Notes under the pieces: model-generated
The model's input: the letters and a program-made list of their open reading frames with translations, nothing else
Database searches by the model: none
Told to the model about the DNA's origin: nothing
Position numbers and translations under genes: made by a program
From: Microbulbifer okhotskensis
GTDB lineage: Bacteria > Pseudomonadota > Gammaproteobacteria > Pseudomonadales > Cellvibrionaceae
Reading direction: 5' to 3'
Assembly (NCBI RefSeq): GCF_023895975.1
Contig: NZ_JALBWM010000004.1
Coordinates: 33,558-97,557 of the forward strand
DNA: 64,000 nt
Shown here: positions 35,838 through 46,840 of the stretch, piece by piece
Position numbering within the stretch: the first letter of the stretch is position 1
Layout of the letters: every line of letters starts with the position of its first letter

Positions 35838-36752
35838 ATGCTCAACCTGAACATGGACCAGCTTCATATTTTTATTCGCGCCTGCGAAATGGGGTCTTTT
35901 TCTGCGGTGGCCAGAGAGCTGGGGCGGGCTCAGTCTTCGGTCAGCCATCAAATCCAAAACCTGGAGTTGGACTTGGGACTGGTGCTGTTCGATCGCGAGG
36001 GGAAATACCCTCGGCCCACTGCCGCTGCATTAGCATTACTTCCCTTAGCGCGCCAATCGTTAGGACAGTTGCACCGCTTTCAGCAAGCTGCAGACTCATA
36101 CGAGCGCGGTGAGGAATCTTCGCTCAATATTTTGTTTGAAGAGCTAGTGATGCCGGACAGACTCAACGATATGTTGGCTAGCTTCGGCAATCGCTTCCCC
36201 CACACGCAACTGCAATTGAGCAGTACCAGCGGTGAGGACGCGGTTGCCCGAGTGGCTCGAGGAGAAGCGAATTTTGCTTTTGTGACCTCAAGAGACAGTT
36301 ATCCCAACGCTCTCGATTTTACTAATCTGGGTCAACAAAGGGTGTTGAGCCTGGCTTGCCCCGAACATCCCCTGGCACAGCAAAATCAATCTTCCCTGGG
36401 AGAGGCAGCCCGCCATCGACAGATTGTTACGGCATCGGACGCCCACCGGCACCGCTGGCAACTGTCGGCACAGATGTGGAGTTGTGATTCTCTGCTTCAG
36501 GCGCTGGACCTGGCGTGCAAAGGCATCGGTTGGGTCAACGCCCCCTATGAGCTGGCGCGGCCTTTCCTGAAAAGTGGCAGGCTGATCGAACTCAATTTAA
36601 CCAATGCACTCAATACCTGGTGCCTGGGGGTCGATCTGCTCTGCGCCAACCAAATCCCTCGGGGCTCAGCTGGCCAGTGGTTTGCGCGAGAGGCCCGTCG
36701 CCTCTACGGGAACTATTACAGCCCACCTATCGAAATTACCGATAGAAACTAA
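35838..36752 (+). CDS. LysR family transcriptional regulator
   Basis: A 304-residue regulator with an N-terminal winged helix (MDQLHIFIRACEMGSFSAVARELG…QSSVSHQIQNLE) and a periplasmic-binding-like effector domain. It starts 19 bases after the carbonic anhydrase stop, so it may be co-transcribed with it. The next plus-strand gene encodes an AhpD-like protein, a possible target. The ATG at 35838 (MLNLNMDQL) is used; 35853 is also possible. Confidence 0.92.
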   Translation: MLNLNMDQLHIFIRACEMGSFSAVARELGRAQSSVSHQIQNLELDLGLVLFDREGKYPRPTAAALALLPLARQSLGQLHRFQQAADSYERGEESSLNILFEELVMPDRLNDMLASFGNRFPHTQLQLSSTSGEDAVARVARGEANFAFVTSRDSYPNALDFTNLGQQRVLSLACPEHPLAQQNQSSLGEAARHRQIVTASDAHRHRWQLSAQMWSCDSLLQALDLACKGIGWVNAPYELARPFLKSGRLIELNLTNALNTWCLGVDLLCANQIPRGSAGQWFAREARRLYGNYYSPPIEITDRN

Positions 36753-36838
36753 CTTTCACCTATCAAATTTTTACATAAAAATTGGCTTCGGTGGCTGAGA
36801 GCCATTGATCAAATCTGCTGACACCTGGAGCCGATATT

Positions 36839-37357
36839 ATGTCCACACAACAACACCTTGAGGAAATGGAGACCTTCTCGCGTAAATATCAATACGATAT
36901 GAATTACCTGCGGGAATTTCTTGAAAGCAGCCCGGAAGGGTTTGAGAAGTTCGCCAATTTCAAGCCACTGGCGATGCACCGGGAGTTTCTGCCCCGAGAC
37001 GTATTTTGGGTGAGTAAGATCGCCGCGATGCAAGTGGCCGACTGTGGCATGTGCCTGCAACTCAATGTGCGTATGGCGCTGGAGGAGGGCGTTGAAGCGC
37101 GCTTAGTCAAAGCTTGCATTCAGGGCGGCAGTGGCCTGCCCGAGAACCTCAAGGATATTTTTGATTTTGCGACAGCTGTGGCCAGTTACAAGGCCATTGA
37201 TCCGACGCTAAGCCAACGTATCGACACGCAACTCGATAGGAGACAGCGTATCGAAATGGGCGTCAGTGTGGCGACCGCCTCTGTGTTCCCTACCATCAAG
37301 CGGGCAATGGGTGAGACCCAGAGCTGCAGCCTGATGGATATTGAATTGAAACTATAA
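36839..37357 (+). CDS. Carboxymuconolactone decarboxylase/AhpD-like protein
   Basis: A 172-residue all-helical protein with the CxxC-type motif ADCGMCLQLNVRMA near residue 62, as in AhpD-like alkylhydroperoxidases, where the Cys pair is catalytic. It probably acts as a small thiol-dependent peroxidase or reductase. It lies 86 bases after the LysR gene. The start is ATG 36839 with GGAGC nearby. It is convergent with the 133-residue membrane protein gene across a GC-rich hairpin. Confidence 0.85.
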   Translation: MSTQQHLEEMETFSRKYQYDMNYLREFLESSPEGFEKFANFKPLAMHREFLPRDVFWVSKIAAMQVADCGMCLQLNVRMALEEGVEARLVKACIQGGSGLPENLKDIFDFATAVASYKAIDPTLSQRIDTQLDRRQRIEMGVSVATASVFPTIKRAMGETQSCSLMDIELKL

Positions 37358-37366
37358 TTCGAGTCA

Positions 37367-37388
37367 GGGCCCTGGGGGTTCTGGGCCC
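37367..37388. terminator. Hairpin between convergent genes
   Basis: A stem GGGCCC/GGGCCC with a 10-base loop (TGGGGGTTCT on the plus strand). It lies between the AhpD-like stop and the convergent membrane protein stop. No U-run follows on either strand, so termination is only probable. Confidence 0.5.
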
Positions 37389-37389
37389 A

Positions 37390-37791
37390 TTATTTACCCT
37401 GTAAACGCAGCAGGGCCGATGCAGCGATGCCGCCAATAGCGCAGGCGAGGATAATGACCAGGGGTGTCATCTGACCCAAGATCAAGGCGCCGTAGTCATA
37501 ACCTCGCTGAGGCAGGAGGTATAAGAGCATTAACCCTGCCGGTAACAATGACAATAGAGCCCCGCGCATCAGCCAGGCATTTCGCCAGGGCAGCAAAAAC
37601 AGCAGACCAAATACGCCCCCCCAGACCACACGCTGATACAGGTAGGCGTTGCTGAGCGACGGTGCTAGATCGACACCCAGCCACTGAGTAATACCGTAGT
37701 GGCCCATAGCCCAGAGGCCCAAGGCATAGCAAAGACCGCCGAAGCTGCCTACTGCAAAACAAATCGACAGGTTTCGCACAATTTCACGCAC
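37390..37791 (-). CDS. Hypothetical membrane protein, 133 residues
   Basis: Four predicted transmembrane helices (LSICFAVGSFGGLCYALGLW, VVWGGVFGLLFLLPW, GALLSLLPAGLMLLYLLP, LVIILACAIGGIAASALL) and a short basic end. No family recognised. It lies 16 bases after aroE on the same strand and is probably the distal gene of the hemF–aroE operon. Confidence 0.75.
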   Translation of the reverse strand: MREIVRNLSICFAVGSFGGLCYALGLWAMGHYGITQWLGVDLAPSLSNAYLYQRVVWGGVFGLLFLLPWRNAWLMRGALLSLLPAGLMLLYLLPQRGYDYGALILGQMTPLVIILACAIGGIAASALLRLQGK

Positions 37792-37807
37792 AACGTTTTC
37801 TCTCTTA

Positions 37808-38641
37808 TTATTTATGGCTTGTTTTATTCAGGTCCTGGCGCAGCTTGGCCCTCACTGGAGTCGTTTTAGGACGCACACCGCGCCACAAAAAAAATGACTC
37901 CGCGGCCTGTTCTACCAACATCCCCTGACCATCGGCGACATCCGCACCCTGGGCCTGAGCCCAATGGCTAAAGGGCGTTAAGTCTGCCCCATACATCATG
38001 TCATAGGCTTTGCCTTGATCAGCGACACATCCTTCTGGCAGGGGTGGCAACACCTTGTCCAGGCTGGCGGAACTCGCGTTAATAATCAGGTCGTAACAGC
38101 CTCTCAATGCCTCTAGGCCACCACCACTCAGCTCGCCTAACTGAGAGAATTCTGCGGCAAGCTGCACAGCCTTTTCTGCGGTTCGGTTGGCGATATGTAA
38201 ATGTGTTGGCTGCGCGGCGAGCAATGGCAAAAGTGCACCTCTGGCAGCCCCGCCAGCCCCCAGCAAAAGAATTTTCTTACCTCTGATTTGCCAACCGAGA
38301 TTGTTGCAGATATCGAATACCAAGCCAGCGCCATCGGTGTTATCACCGAGAATTTCGCCCTTTTCATCCAGTAGCAGTGTATTTACTGCACGGGCAGAGG
38401 CCGCTCGATCCGTTAAGGTATCCGCCAGCTCAAAGGCTTCCAACTTGAAAGGAACAGTAACGTTGAGCCCCCGGCCACCTTCAGCGAAAAAACTGCGCGC
38501 AAAGTCGGCAAAACCATCCAGGGGAACAAGTTGTTTGCTATATACAATATCCTCGCCGGTCTGCGCAGCAAAGGCGCTGTGGATCTGTGGCGAGAGAGAA
38601 TGTTTTATAGGATTACCGACGACCGCATAGCGCTCACTCAT
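37808..38641 (-). CDS. aroE: Shikimate dehydrogenase (NADP+)
   Basis: A 277-residue enzyme of aromatic amino acid synthesis. Motifs are GNPIKHSLSPQIH (substrate), NVTVPFKLEAF with the catalytic Lys, DNTDGAGLV, the nucleotide-binding GAGGAARGAL and NASSASL. It reduces 3-dehydroshikimate with NADPH. Its start overlaps the end of the NTF2-like gene by four bases, showing translational coupling. The hemF–aroE adjacency matches Pseudomonas. Confidence 0.96.
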   Translation of the reverse strand: MSERYAVVGNPIKHSLSPQIHSAFAAQTGEDIVYSKQLVPLDGFADFARSFFAEGGRGLNVTVPFKLEAFELADTLTDRAASARAVNTLLLDEKGEILGDNTDGAGLVFDICNNLGWQIRGKKILLLGAGGAARGALLPLLAAQPTHLHIANRTAEKAVQLAAEFSQLGELSGGGLEALRGCYDLIINASSASLDKVLPPLPEGCVADQGKAYDMMYGADLTPFSHWAQAQGADVADGQGMLVEQAAESFFLWRGVRPKTTPVRAKLRQDLNKTSHK

Positions 38642-39087
38642 CGCTGCGCCCTCTTGCGCGCACGTGCCGCTTCGCGGATTTTGGCGCTCTCATCGACGAT
38701 TATCAGGCCATCTATTTGCAGACTCTCACCGGCCTCGGTGATTAAATAGCGAGTGTGGGAGCTGTACAGCTCAATGGCTTTGTCATCTCCTTGTGGGTGC
38801 AGCAGAGTCCAGCGCACGCTGGCCAGCGTGCAGTAGTCATTGAGTTCGATCACCTCAGTAACCGTACCGAGGATCTGACAGACACCAAGGCGACAATAGG
38901 CATTCAGTAACTTGGCGACCTGCTGGATAAATTCATCGCGGTTCACTGAAAGTTTGACACCATCTTCCCGATAGTAGAGCAAGGGGAAACGATAAAAGTC
39001 TGCTATCTGCTCGACATCTCCTGTCTCAAAGTGCCGTCTGTAATCGAGGAACAAAGAATTGATACCTTCCAGTCGCGATGGTTGCAC
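38638..39087 (-). CDS. NTF2/SnoaL-like protein
   Basis: A 149-residue protein with the alpha+beta pattern of the NTF2-like/SnoaL fold (FLDYRRHFETGDVEQIADFYRFP, then strands TEVIELNDYCTLASVRW, RYLITEAGESLQIDGLIIV). GTG 39085-39087 is chosen because AAGGAGG sits seven bases upstream; a TTG at 39106-39108 would put the ribosome-binding site inside the gene. It lies between hemF and aroE and overlaps aroE by four bases. Function unknown. Confidence 0.78.
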   Translation of the reverse strand: MQPSRLEGINSLFLDYRRHFETGDVEQIADFYRFPLLYYREDGVKLSVNRDEFIQQVAKLLNAYCRLGVCQILGTVTEVIELNDYCTLASVRWTLLHPQGDDKAIELYSSHTRYLITEAGESLQIDGLIIVDESAKIREAARARKRAQR

Positions 39088-39117
39088 AGCAAACCTCCTT
39101 TGTGACAAGTTGCCTGT

Positions 39118-40032
<915 letters not shown>

Positions 40033-40051
40033 CTACGTCTCTGTTTTGAGA

Positions 40052-40618
40052 TCAGACACTCGCCCTCAGCACACGGCCGCTAAGCAGATCGCGAATCTCA
40101 CTGGGGGCGCTGCGGCTTCCGGTTGCGCCACCGCCGACGAAATCGAGGCTGCTACCGAAATAACGCAGTACCTGGTATTTGTTTCGGGCGGGCTGAGCCC
40201 CGGCCGGATTGGCAGAAGTGGATACAATAGCACCACCAAAGGCGCGCGTTAACGCTGCGGTGAACGGATGGTCGGTACAACGCAGGGCTACGGATCTGTG
40301 CATACCACAAACCCAGGAGGGTATTCGATCCCGATGAGGTAAAAGCCAGGTCACGGGCCCCGGCCAACTCCCGTCCAGCCGTTTCTGTTGCTCATCGCTG
40401 AGATTTTCCAGAAAGGGGGCGAAGTGGGTTGTGTCACCGGAGACCAGGATCAGCCCCTTTTCCAGCGGGCGGTGCTTGAGTTCCAGTAAGCGCCTGACGG
40501 CCTGTAGGTTGTTGGGATCACAGGCCAGCCCCCACACAGACTCTGTGGGGTGGGCAATAACACCACCCGCCGCCAGGGCGCGGACGGCCTGTTTTACGGC
40601 GAGGGGTGAGTACTTCAT
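40052..40618 (-). CDS. tsaC: Threonylcarbamoyl-AMP synthase TsaC (YrdC/Sua5 family)
   Basis: A 188-residue YrdC-domain protein. Motifs: HPTESVWGLACDP, LKHRPLEKGLILV with the ATP-contacting basic residues, and VSTSANPAGAQPA. It makes the activated threonylcarbamoyl group for tRNA t6A. ATG 40616-40618 (MKYSPLAVKQ) is the family start; an in-frame extension to 40714 would overlap purE. It lies between purE and hemF on the same strand. Confidence 0.93.
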   Translation of the reverse strand: MKYSPLAVKQAVRALAAGGVIAHPTESVWGLACDPNNLQAVRRLLELKHRPLEKGLILVSGDTTHFAPFLENLSDEQQKRLDGSWPGPVTWLLPHRDRIPSWVCGMHRSVALRCTDHPFTAALTRAFGGAIVSTSANPAGAQPARNKYQVLRYFGSSLDFVGGGATGSRSAPSEIRDLLSGRVLRASV

Positions 40619-40631
40619 CGCAACGCTTGTC

Positions 40632-41147
40632 TTACTTCGCGTTGCGCTGTTGCAAATCTTTTTGCAGCTGCGCGTCCTTGGCGATAATCGCCTCGGCGTT
40701 GGCACGACGTTCATCTACCAGTTTCTGATGCATTTCTGCGTCAGAAGAGCCAATGATCTGAGCGGCCAAGTAGGCAGCGTTTTTAGCGCCAGCTTTGCCA
40801 ATCGCAACCGTTGCCACAGGGATACCACCGGGCATTTGAACGGTAGAGAGCAGCGCGTCCAGGCCATCCAGGGACCCATTGATCGGTACACCAATCACAG
40901 GTTTCAGGGTGGTGGCAGAAACAGCACCGGCCAGGTGAGCGGCCATACCTGCAGCACAGATAAATGCTGCGCAACCACGCTTGTCAGCATCGGTAACATA
41001 GCTGTGGGTGGCTTCAGGGGTGCGGTGGGCAGAGGTAACTTTCACCTCAAATGGAATATCGAATTTCTCCAGAACACCAAAGGCGGCTTCCATTACTGGC
41101 AGATCGGAGTCGGACCCCATCAGGATCGCTACAAAAGGCTTGCTCAT
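40632..41147 (-). CDS. purE: N5-carboxyaminoimidazole ribonucleotide mutase
   Basis: A 171-residue class I PurE with GSDSDLPVM at the N-terminus, SAHRTPE, and AGMAAHLAGAVSATT, the usual substrate-binding motifs. It isomerises N5-CAIR to CAIR in purine synthesis. purK, often adjacent, is not in the window. ATG 41145-41147 (MSKPFVA) is preferred over the in-frame ATG at 41168. The C-terminal segment is Gln/Lys-rich (DAQLQKDLQQRNAK). Confidence 0.95.
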   Translation of the reverse strand: MSKPFVAILMGSDSDLPVMEAAFGVLEKFDIPFEVKVTSAHRTPEATHSYVTDADKRGCAAFICAAGMAAHLAGAVSATTLKPVIGVPINGSLDGLDALLSTVQMPGGIPVATVAIGKAGAKNAAYLAAQIIGSSDAEMHQKLVDERRANAEAIIAKDAQLQKDLQQRNAK

Positions 41148-41302
41148 TTCAACTCTCTTTGCTGTCAAAGCGGGGGAAGCGCGGCAATCTAGCGGATTGC
41201 GCTGCCGGGCACAAGTTGTAACCGCCGCACTCCCCTTATCGATTCGCTCTCACCAAAAGATCGTGACATTCTGCGCACAACGCCTGTGGAATTTCTCTCA
41301 GG

Positions 41303-42736
41303 TCACAGCGCCGCATTCACTCCTGTCGCGTAGTCCGGATGCACCTTGCTAAACTCGGTCAGTTGTCGCTGCACTATTTCATCCGGCACACCCGCCATCG
41401 CTTCTGCGATATTGCGGTACAGGCGCTGCTTTTGCTCTTCATCGAAAAGATTATATAGGGCCCGCACCTGGCTGTAGTCATCATTGCCTTTACGGTGATC
41501 ATATCGATCAGCTGCCCCCGAAACGGGTAGCGGAGGCTCCATCGCTGTCCGGTCCTCTTCGGCACCAGAAAAACTATTAGGCTCGTAGAAAGCATCCGGG
41601 TTGCCGCTGCGGATACCGGTGCTGTTCATTTCACCATCGCGATAATAATTGTGCACAGGACAGCGCGGCGCATTTACAGGGAGACTTTCATAGTGGGTGC
41701 CGAGGCGATGGCGGTGGGCATCGGCGTAAGAAAAAATACGCGCCTGCAACATCTTGTCCGGTGAGAAGCTAATACCGGGCACTATATTGGAAGGGGAAAA
41801 AGCCGCCTGCTCGATTTCGGCAAAATAGTCTTCAGCATTCCGGTTCAGCTCCATGGTGCCCACGTCGATAGGGGGAAATTCGGCGTGGGGCCAAACCTTG
41901 GTCAAGTCAAAGGGATCGAAGGGGAGTTGCCCCGCGTCGGCCTCTGGCAGTATCTGCACCTGCACTGTCCACTTGGGGCAATCACCCACTTCTATCGTGC
42001 GGTACATCGTCTCCTGGTAGCTTTCTCGGCTTTGCCCGACCACCGTTTCAGCCTCAGTGTTGGTGTAGTGTCTGTGGCCCTGCTGGGTCTTGAAGTGAAA
42101 CTTCACCCAGAAGCGCTCACCGACTTGGTTCCACAGAGAGTAAGTGTGGGACCCGTAGCCATTCATATGCAATGGGGATATCGGTAAACCTCGATCAGAA
42201 AAAAGAATAGTGACCTGATGAAGGCTTTCCGGGCACAGAGACCAAAAGTCCCACATGGCTGTGGGGGAGCGTAGGTGCGTGCGCGGATGTCGCTTTTGTG
42301 TATGGATAAAATCCGGGAACTTGTAAGGATCGCGTACAAAGAAAACCGGCGTATTATTGCCGACCATATCCCAGTTGCCCTCCTCGGTATAAAACTTCAC
42401 CGCAAATCCGCGTACATCCCGCTCCGCATCAGCGGCACCCAGCTCACCGGCCACCGTCGAGAAACGAGCCAGTAGCGGCGTCTCCACACCCATCTGTAAT
42501 ACCCGCGCACAGGTGTAGCGAGATATATCCCCGGTAACCCGAAGAATACCGTAGGCCCCCCAACCTTTAGCGTGTACAGCGCGTTCGGGGATACGCTCGC
42601 GATTCTGGTGAGCCAGCTTTTCTAACAGCTGGTAGTCCTGCATTAAGAGGGGACCACGCGGCCCCGCGGTGAGACCGTTTTGATTATCCGGTATGGGCGC
42701 ACCGGCATCGGTGGTGAGTTTTGGTTTGTCCGCCAT
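41303..42736 (-). CDS. Monofunctional heme catalase
   Basis: A 477-residue small-subunit catalase. Key features: the active-site His in [10 protein letters not shown] near residue 49, RFSTVAGE, the distal Asn region [12 protein letters not shown], and the proximal heme Tyr in [15 protein letters not shown] near residue 339. It dismutates hydrogen peroxide. ATG 42734-42736 has GGAGG upstream; an earlier in-frame start lacks one. It stands between purE and dprA and looks like an insertion into the otherwise conserved gene order. Confidence 0.95.
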   Translation of the reverse strand: MADKPKLTTDAGAPIPDNQNGLTAGPRGPLLMQDYQLLEKLAHQNRERIPERAVHAKGWGAYGILRVTGDISRYTCARVLQMGVETPLLARFSTVAGELGAADAERDVRGFAVKFYTEEGNWDMVGNNTPVFFVRDPYKFPDFIHTQKRHPRTHLRSPTAMWDFWSLCPESLHQVTILFSDRGLPISPLHMNGYGSHTYSLWNQVGERFWVKFHFKTQQGHRHYTNTEAETVVGQSRESYQETMYRTIEVGDCPKWTVQVQILPEADAGQLPFDPFDLTKVWPHAEFPPIDVGTMELNRNAEDYFAEIEQAAFSPSNIVPGISFSPDKMLQARIFSYADAHRHRLGTHYESLPVNAPRCPVHNYYRDGEMNSTGIRSGNPDAFYEPNSFSGAEEDRTAMEPPLPVSGAADRYDHRKGNDDYSQVRALYNLFDEEQKQRLYRNIAEAMAGVPDEIVQRQLTEFSKVHPDYATGVNAAL

Positions 42737-42813
42737 GGTCAACCTCCGGTATTGGAATCCCCTGAGTATTGACGCACCTATCAATCTGCGCGAACCCAGC
42801 GGCGGCTACACCT

Positions 42814-43974
42814 TCACTCGATATCCTCTGCTGTTTCCACAACTGACAATGCTTGGGAATAGGCGCTGCCTTTTAACGTCAATTGATACCCACCGGGCAG
42901 TTGTTCCACCAGGCCGTCCAACTCCATTTGCATCAGCAGCGCCATTAACTCTCCCGAGCCTTCGCCGCTATCGCGGGCCAGTACTTCGATACTGCGGGGG
43001 CCACCGATCAGGGCATCGATCAATAACTGCTGGGATGCGGGCAGCCGTTCTACCGCAATAGTATCGGTGACGGTGGGCACGGCTAACAGTCCACCCAACT
43101 GACTGGCGATATCTCCACTCGTTTCCACCAGCGTAGCGCCCTCCTTGATCAGGTGATGACAGCCACGGGCCATCGGATTGTGAATGGAGCCAGGGATAGC
43201 GAAAACTTCGCGATTTTGTTCCAGGGCCAGACGCGCTGTTATCAGTGAGCCGGAGCGTAACGCAGCTTCCACCAGTAACACCCCCATGGAGAGGCCACTA
43301 ATGATTCGGTTGCGTCTGGGAAAGTTTTTTGCTTCGGCCCGAGTGCCGATGGGCAGCTCACTGACTAAAGTGCCCCCCGCGCTGAGCATATCCGCAGCCA
43401 GGGTGCGGTTGTGCCTCGGATAAATGCAATCTACCCCACTGCCCAGCACTGCAATCGTGCTGCCACCGCCCTGCAGGGCACCGCGGTGGGCGGCCGCATC
43501 GACACCCAGTGCCAGGCCTGAAGTAATGGCAAATCCGGCCGAGGCCAGCTCTGCAGCAAATGCCCGCGCATTATCCAGCCCAGCAACGGTAGCGCGACGT
43601 GCACCGACCATCGCTATCTGCGGGCGGTGCAGAGCTGTTTTGTCTCCACGAACGTAGAGGATAGGGGGAGGTCGAGAGATTTCTGCCAATAGCGGGGGGT
43701 AGTCACTGTGACAATGACAAACTAATTCCACTCCCAGCTCTGCACAGCGAGCGCGCTCCTCTTCCACCCAAGCAATTAATTCGCTACATGCCTCTTTTTG
43801 CGAGAACTCACGCCATTGAGATTGAGCGCGAACGGGTAACTTGTGTAATAGCGCCTGGGGAAATTGATACAGCGCTTCGACCGAACTGGGAAAGTGCTCC
43901 AAAAGCTGCCAATAGCGGGCCGGACCTATGCCCTCCAAACGCAGCAATGCCATGCTGGCGGTTAACGCATCCAT
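42814..43974 (-). CDS. dprA: DNA-processing protein DprA
   Basis: A 386-residue protein with an N-terminal helical (SAM-like) region, a Rossmann-like core (MVGARRATVAG, TSGLALGVDAAAHRGAL, IAVLGSGVDCIYP, FPRRNRIISGLS) and a C-terminal winged helix. DprA loads RecA on incoming single-stranded DNA in transformation. ATG 43972-43974 (MDALTASMALL) is chosen; ATG 43984-43986 is also in frame and neither has a strong ribosome-binding site. It is followed by the catalase and preceded by the LysM gene, as in the Pseudomonas order smf–LysM–def. Confidence 0.9.
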   Translation of the reverse strand: MDALTASMALLRLEGIGPARYWQLLEHFPSSVEALYQFPQALLHKLPVRAQSQWREFSQKEACSELIAWVEEERARCAELGVELVCHCHSDYPPLLAEISRPPPILYVRGDKTALHRPQIAMVGARRATVAGLDNARAFAAELASAGFAITSGLALGVDAAAHRGALQGGGSTIAVLGSGVDCIYPRHNRTLAADMLSAGGTLVSELPIGTRAEAKNFPRRNRIISGLSMGVLLVEAALRSGSLITARLALEQNREVFAIPGSIHNPMARGCHHLIKEGATLVETSGDIASQLGGLLAVPTVTDTIAVERLPASQQLLIDALIGGPRSIEVLARDSGEGSGELMALLMQMELDGLVEQLPGGYQLTLKGSAYSQALSVVETAEDIE

Positions 43975-44056
43975 GCGACATACCATTACTCTGTCTTGAA
44001 GAAATCGCAGCAGGGCAAACAGCAACGCCTGCCGCGGGATTAATACCGCGGTCTCG

Positions 44057-45127
44057 CTAAGGGTTGCGCACCAAGTCCATCACTGCCAGCGGCCGTCGCG
44101 CATCCAGAATCAGAGCGAGGCTCATTTTCTCAAAGGTGCGAAATACCATCATTTCGCCAGCGCGCTCATCGGGAAGCTTTACGCTGTCACCGGCAATGCG
44201 GTCGCGCACCACAGAACCACTCTTGTACACAGCCAGGACATTGCCCGCTTGCAGCCCGTCGCGATCACCGGCGTTTAGTATCACCACATCAAATTTACCA
44301 ATCTGGCTAACGCCTTCATCGACTCCCACAATCAGGCTGTCGACTGTGATGCTCGGCGCACTGGGGTGAAACAGGGCGTCGATCGAACGTTCTTCCACCG
44401 GCATCAGACGATCTTCCAGGCGAATCTCCCGCGAAGTATTGCGCACGCCCATGGTCGCCACAGAAAAACCGGGGAGGCTGTCCGGATCCAATTGCAGCAG
44501 ATCCACAGCGCCCACCCCGAGGGCTTGGCGCCCGAGGATTTCGCCGGTAAGTGGGTCCTCAAAAACAGGGCCAGGGCGATAGAGTCCATAGGAGGGCAAT
44601 GGCGCACCAAAGTCACCGCGGGCATAAAGGGTGTCACCCGAGCCCATTAGGATATGGTTGTCGGAGCCAGAAACCACATAAGGTGTCCCTTCAAAGGCGC
44701 CGGGTTCGACGATACGGGTGCGCGATAAAAAGGCATTGATCGCATCCAACGGAATCGCTGGAATCGCATCCTCTACCGCTTGGCGGCGGACCTGGGGAGA
44801 TAGGCGATTACCGTCGGCTCCCGGCGACAGGTGGTAAGCGCGGGGACCGCGCTGTAACTGCAACTGCGGCTGGCCATCGACGTAAACCAGGTACAGGCTG
44901 TCTCCGGGATATATCAGGTGTGGGTTTTCCACCTGAGGATTCACCTGCCAGATCTCCGGCCAGTACCAGGGCTGAACCAAGAACTGGCTGGAAATATCCC
45001 AAAGCGTATCGCCCTTTTGCACCACGTAGGCATCGGTGTGGCCGGGGTTCAGACGAACTTGATCCTGAGCTTCGACGCCAAAGGCAACCGCTAACATCGA
45101 AACCGCGGCCAGGATAATTTTTTTCAT
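44057..45127 (-). CDS. LysM domain exported protein
   Basis: A 356-residue protein with a signal peptide (MKKIILAAVSMLAVAFGVEAQ). One LysM domain at about residues 33-82 (AYVVQKGDTLWDISSQFL … NPHLIYPGDSLYLVY) binds peptidoglycan. The rest is beta-rich without a catalytic motif that I recognise. The position between def (divergent) and dprA is conserved in gammaproteobacteria. A role in envelope maintenance is inferred. Confidence 0.9.
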   Translation of the reverse strand: MKKIILAAVSMLAVAFGVEAQDQVRLNPGHTDAYVVQKGDTLWDISSQFLVQPWYWPEIWQVNPQVENPHLIYPGDSLYLVYVDGQPQLQLQRGPRAYHLSPGADGNRLSPQVRRQAVEDAIPAIPLDAINAFLSRTRIVEPGAFEGTPYVVSGSDNHILMGSGDTLYARGDFGAPLPSYGLYRPGPVFEDPLTGEILGRQALGVGAVDLLQLDPDSLPGFSVATMGVRNTSREIRLEDRLMPVEERSIDALFHPSAPSITVDSLIVGVDEGVSQIGKFDVVILNAGDRDGLQAGNVLAVYKSGSVVRDRIAGDSVKLPDERAGEMMVFRTFEKMSLALILDARRPLAVMDLVRNP

Positions 45128-45309
45128 GGAAGCATTCCTATGCTCTTTATCGCTATAATTCTCAGCGCCGGGTCACTCCCGCAAGGAGAGTGAGACCGGA
45201 CCCGGGCGCGCAGCGCTGGCAAAACAGGGGTCCACTCGGTAAATTTTGAGCGCGATCATAATGTTATCAGCGCACGTTCAACGAATACTAGAAGTTTGTC
45301 ACAGGTGTT

Positions 45310-45816
45310 ATGGCTAAACTCGAGATACTGGAATTTCCCGATCCGCGTCTGCGCGAGGTCGCTAAACCCGTCGCTGAAGTGACCGACGCTCACCGCCAAC
45401 TGCTCGACGACATGTTTGAAACCATGTACGACGCGCCCGGCATCGGCCTCGCCGCTATTCAGGTCCATGTGCAGGAACGTATTGTCGTGGTTGATATATC
45501 CGAAGATGGCAGCGAACCTTTCGGTTTTATCAACCCGGAGATCGAAGTGCTGGACCCGGAGATCCATCAGTACGATGAGGGTTGCCTGTCGGTGCCCGGT
45601 TTCTATGAAACCGTGGAACGTCCGCGCAGAGTGCGCGTAAAGGCTCTTGATCGTAACGGTGAGCCTTTTGCTATGGAGGCAGAGGGATTGCTGGCAGTGT
45701 GCATTCAGCATGAAGTCGACCATCTGGACGGCAAACTGTTTGTGGATTACATCTCCCCGCTCAAGCGCAACCGCATTCGCTCCAAACTGGAAAAGTCCCA
45801 GCGCCGTCGCGCCTGA
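45310..45816 (+). CDS. def: Peptide deformylase
   Basis: A 168-residue metalloenzyme with the three family motifs [17 protein letters not shown] and QHEVDHLDG, carrying the Cys and two His metal ligands. It removes the formyl group from nascent proteins. It opens the def–fmt–rsmB–trkA cluster, divergent from the LysM gene across about 180 bases of promoter region. Confidence 0.97.
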   Translation: MAKLEILEFPDPRLREVAKPVAEVTDAHRQLLDDMFETMYDAPGIGLAAIQVHVQERIVVVDISEDGSEPFGFINPEIEVLDPEIHQYDEGCLSVPGFYETVERPRRVRVKALDRNGEPFAMEAEGLLAVCIQHEVDHLDGKLFVDYISPLKRNRIRSKLEKSQRRRA

Positions 45817-45890
45817 TCCGCGCAGACCACAGGAGCCCGGAGCTGCCCGATGCCGGCAGCTTCCCTACCTTATTATCTGAGAGCAAGCCA

Positions 45891-46838
45891 GTGAACATTC
45901 TCTTTGCCGGCACGCCGGACTTTGCCGCCGTGCACCTGCAATCCCTGCTCGACAGTGAGCACCATGTTATCGCCGTTTACACTCAGCCAGACAGACCCGC
46001 CGGGCGCGGTAAGAAGCTGCTTGCCAGCCCGGTAAAACAGCTGGCGCTCTCTCACGATATCCCGGTGTATCAACCCCTGAGTCTGCGCGATGAAAGCGCG
46101 CAAGCGGAGTTGAAAGCGCTCGGGGCAGATATCATGATTGTGGTGGCCTATGGCCTGATACTGCCCCAGGCAGTATTGGATACCCCGCGACGGGGTTGCA
46201 TCAACGTACACGCCTCGCTGCTGCCGCGCTGGCGCGGTGCCGCGCCCATTCAGCGGGCAGTCCAAGCCGGCGACAACGAAAGTGGCGTGGCCATCATGCA
46301 GATGGAAGCCGGACTGGATACCGGGCCGGTATTGATAGAGAGTCGCTGCGCAATCACTGATACCGATACCGGTGGCAGCCTGTATGACAAGCTGGCCGAA
46401 CTCGGCGGACCATCTCTCCTCAAGGCCCTGGCATTGCTGGAAAGCGGCAATGCCAACCCACAACTACAAGATGATACGCGGGCCAACTACGCCAATAAAA
46501 TCACTAAGGAAGATGCGCAAATTGACTGGCAGCGCCCCGCCGAGGAACTGCATCGGCTGATACGCGCCTTTAATCCTTTCCCGGTATGTTGGACGACATA
46601 TCAGGACAAAAAAGGCGAGCAGCGCCTGCGCATCTACAGTGCTGCGCTTGAACGCGGCTGTCACAGCGATCAACCCGGCACTATTCTCGCCTGCGATGAC
46701 GAGGGCATCCTGGTGGCCTGTGGCCGCGAGGCCCTGCGGCTGCAATTACTACAACTGCCGGGCAAGAAAGCACTGCCCGCGGCAGAAATTTTGAAAGGCT
46801 ACCGGGAGCAATTTACCCCGGGCACACAACTGGGATAA
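45891..46838 (+). CDS. fmt: Methionyl-tRNA formyltransferase
   Basis: A 315-residue enzyme. N-terminal formyltransferase domain: LFAGTPDFAA, HASLLPRWRGAAPIQRA and GVAIMQMEAGLDTGP; the C-terminal domain recognises the tRNA. It starts with GTG 45891-45893. It formylates initiator tRNA, the substrate later processed by Def. It is followed by rsmB after 2 bases. Confidence 0.97.
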   Translation: MNILFAGTPDFAAVHLQSLLDSEHHVIAVYTQPDRPAGRGKKLLASPVKQLALSHDIPVYQPLSLRDESAQAELKALGADIMIVVAYGLILPQAVLDTPRRGCINVHASLLPRWRGAAPIQRAVQAGDNESGVAIMQMEAGLDTGPVLIESRCAITDTDTGGSLYDKLAELGGPSLLKALALLESGNANPQLQDDTRANYANKITKEDAQIDWQRPAEELHRLIRAFNPFPVCWTTYQDKKGEQRLRIYSAALERGCHSDQPGTILACDDEGILVACGREALRLQLLQLPGKKALPAAEILKGYREQFTPGTQLG

Positions 46839-46840
46839 TT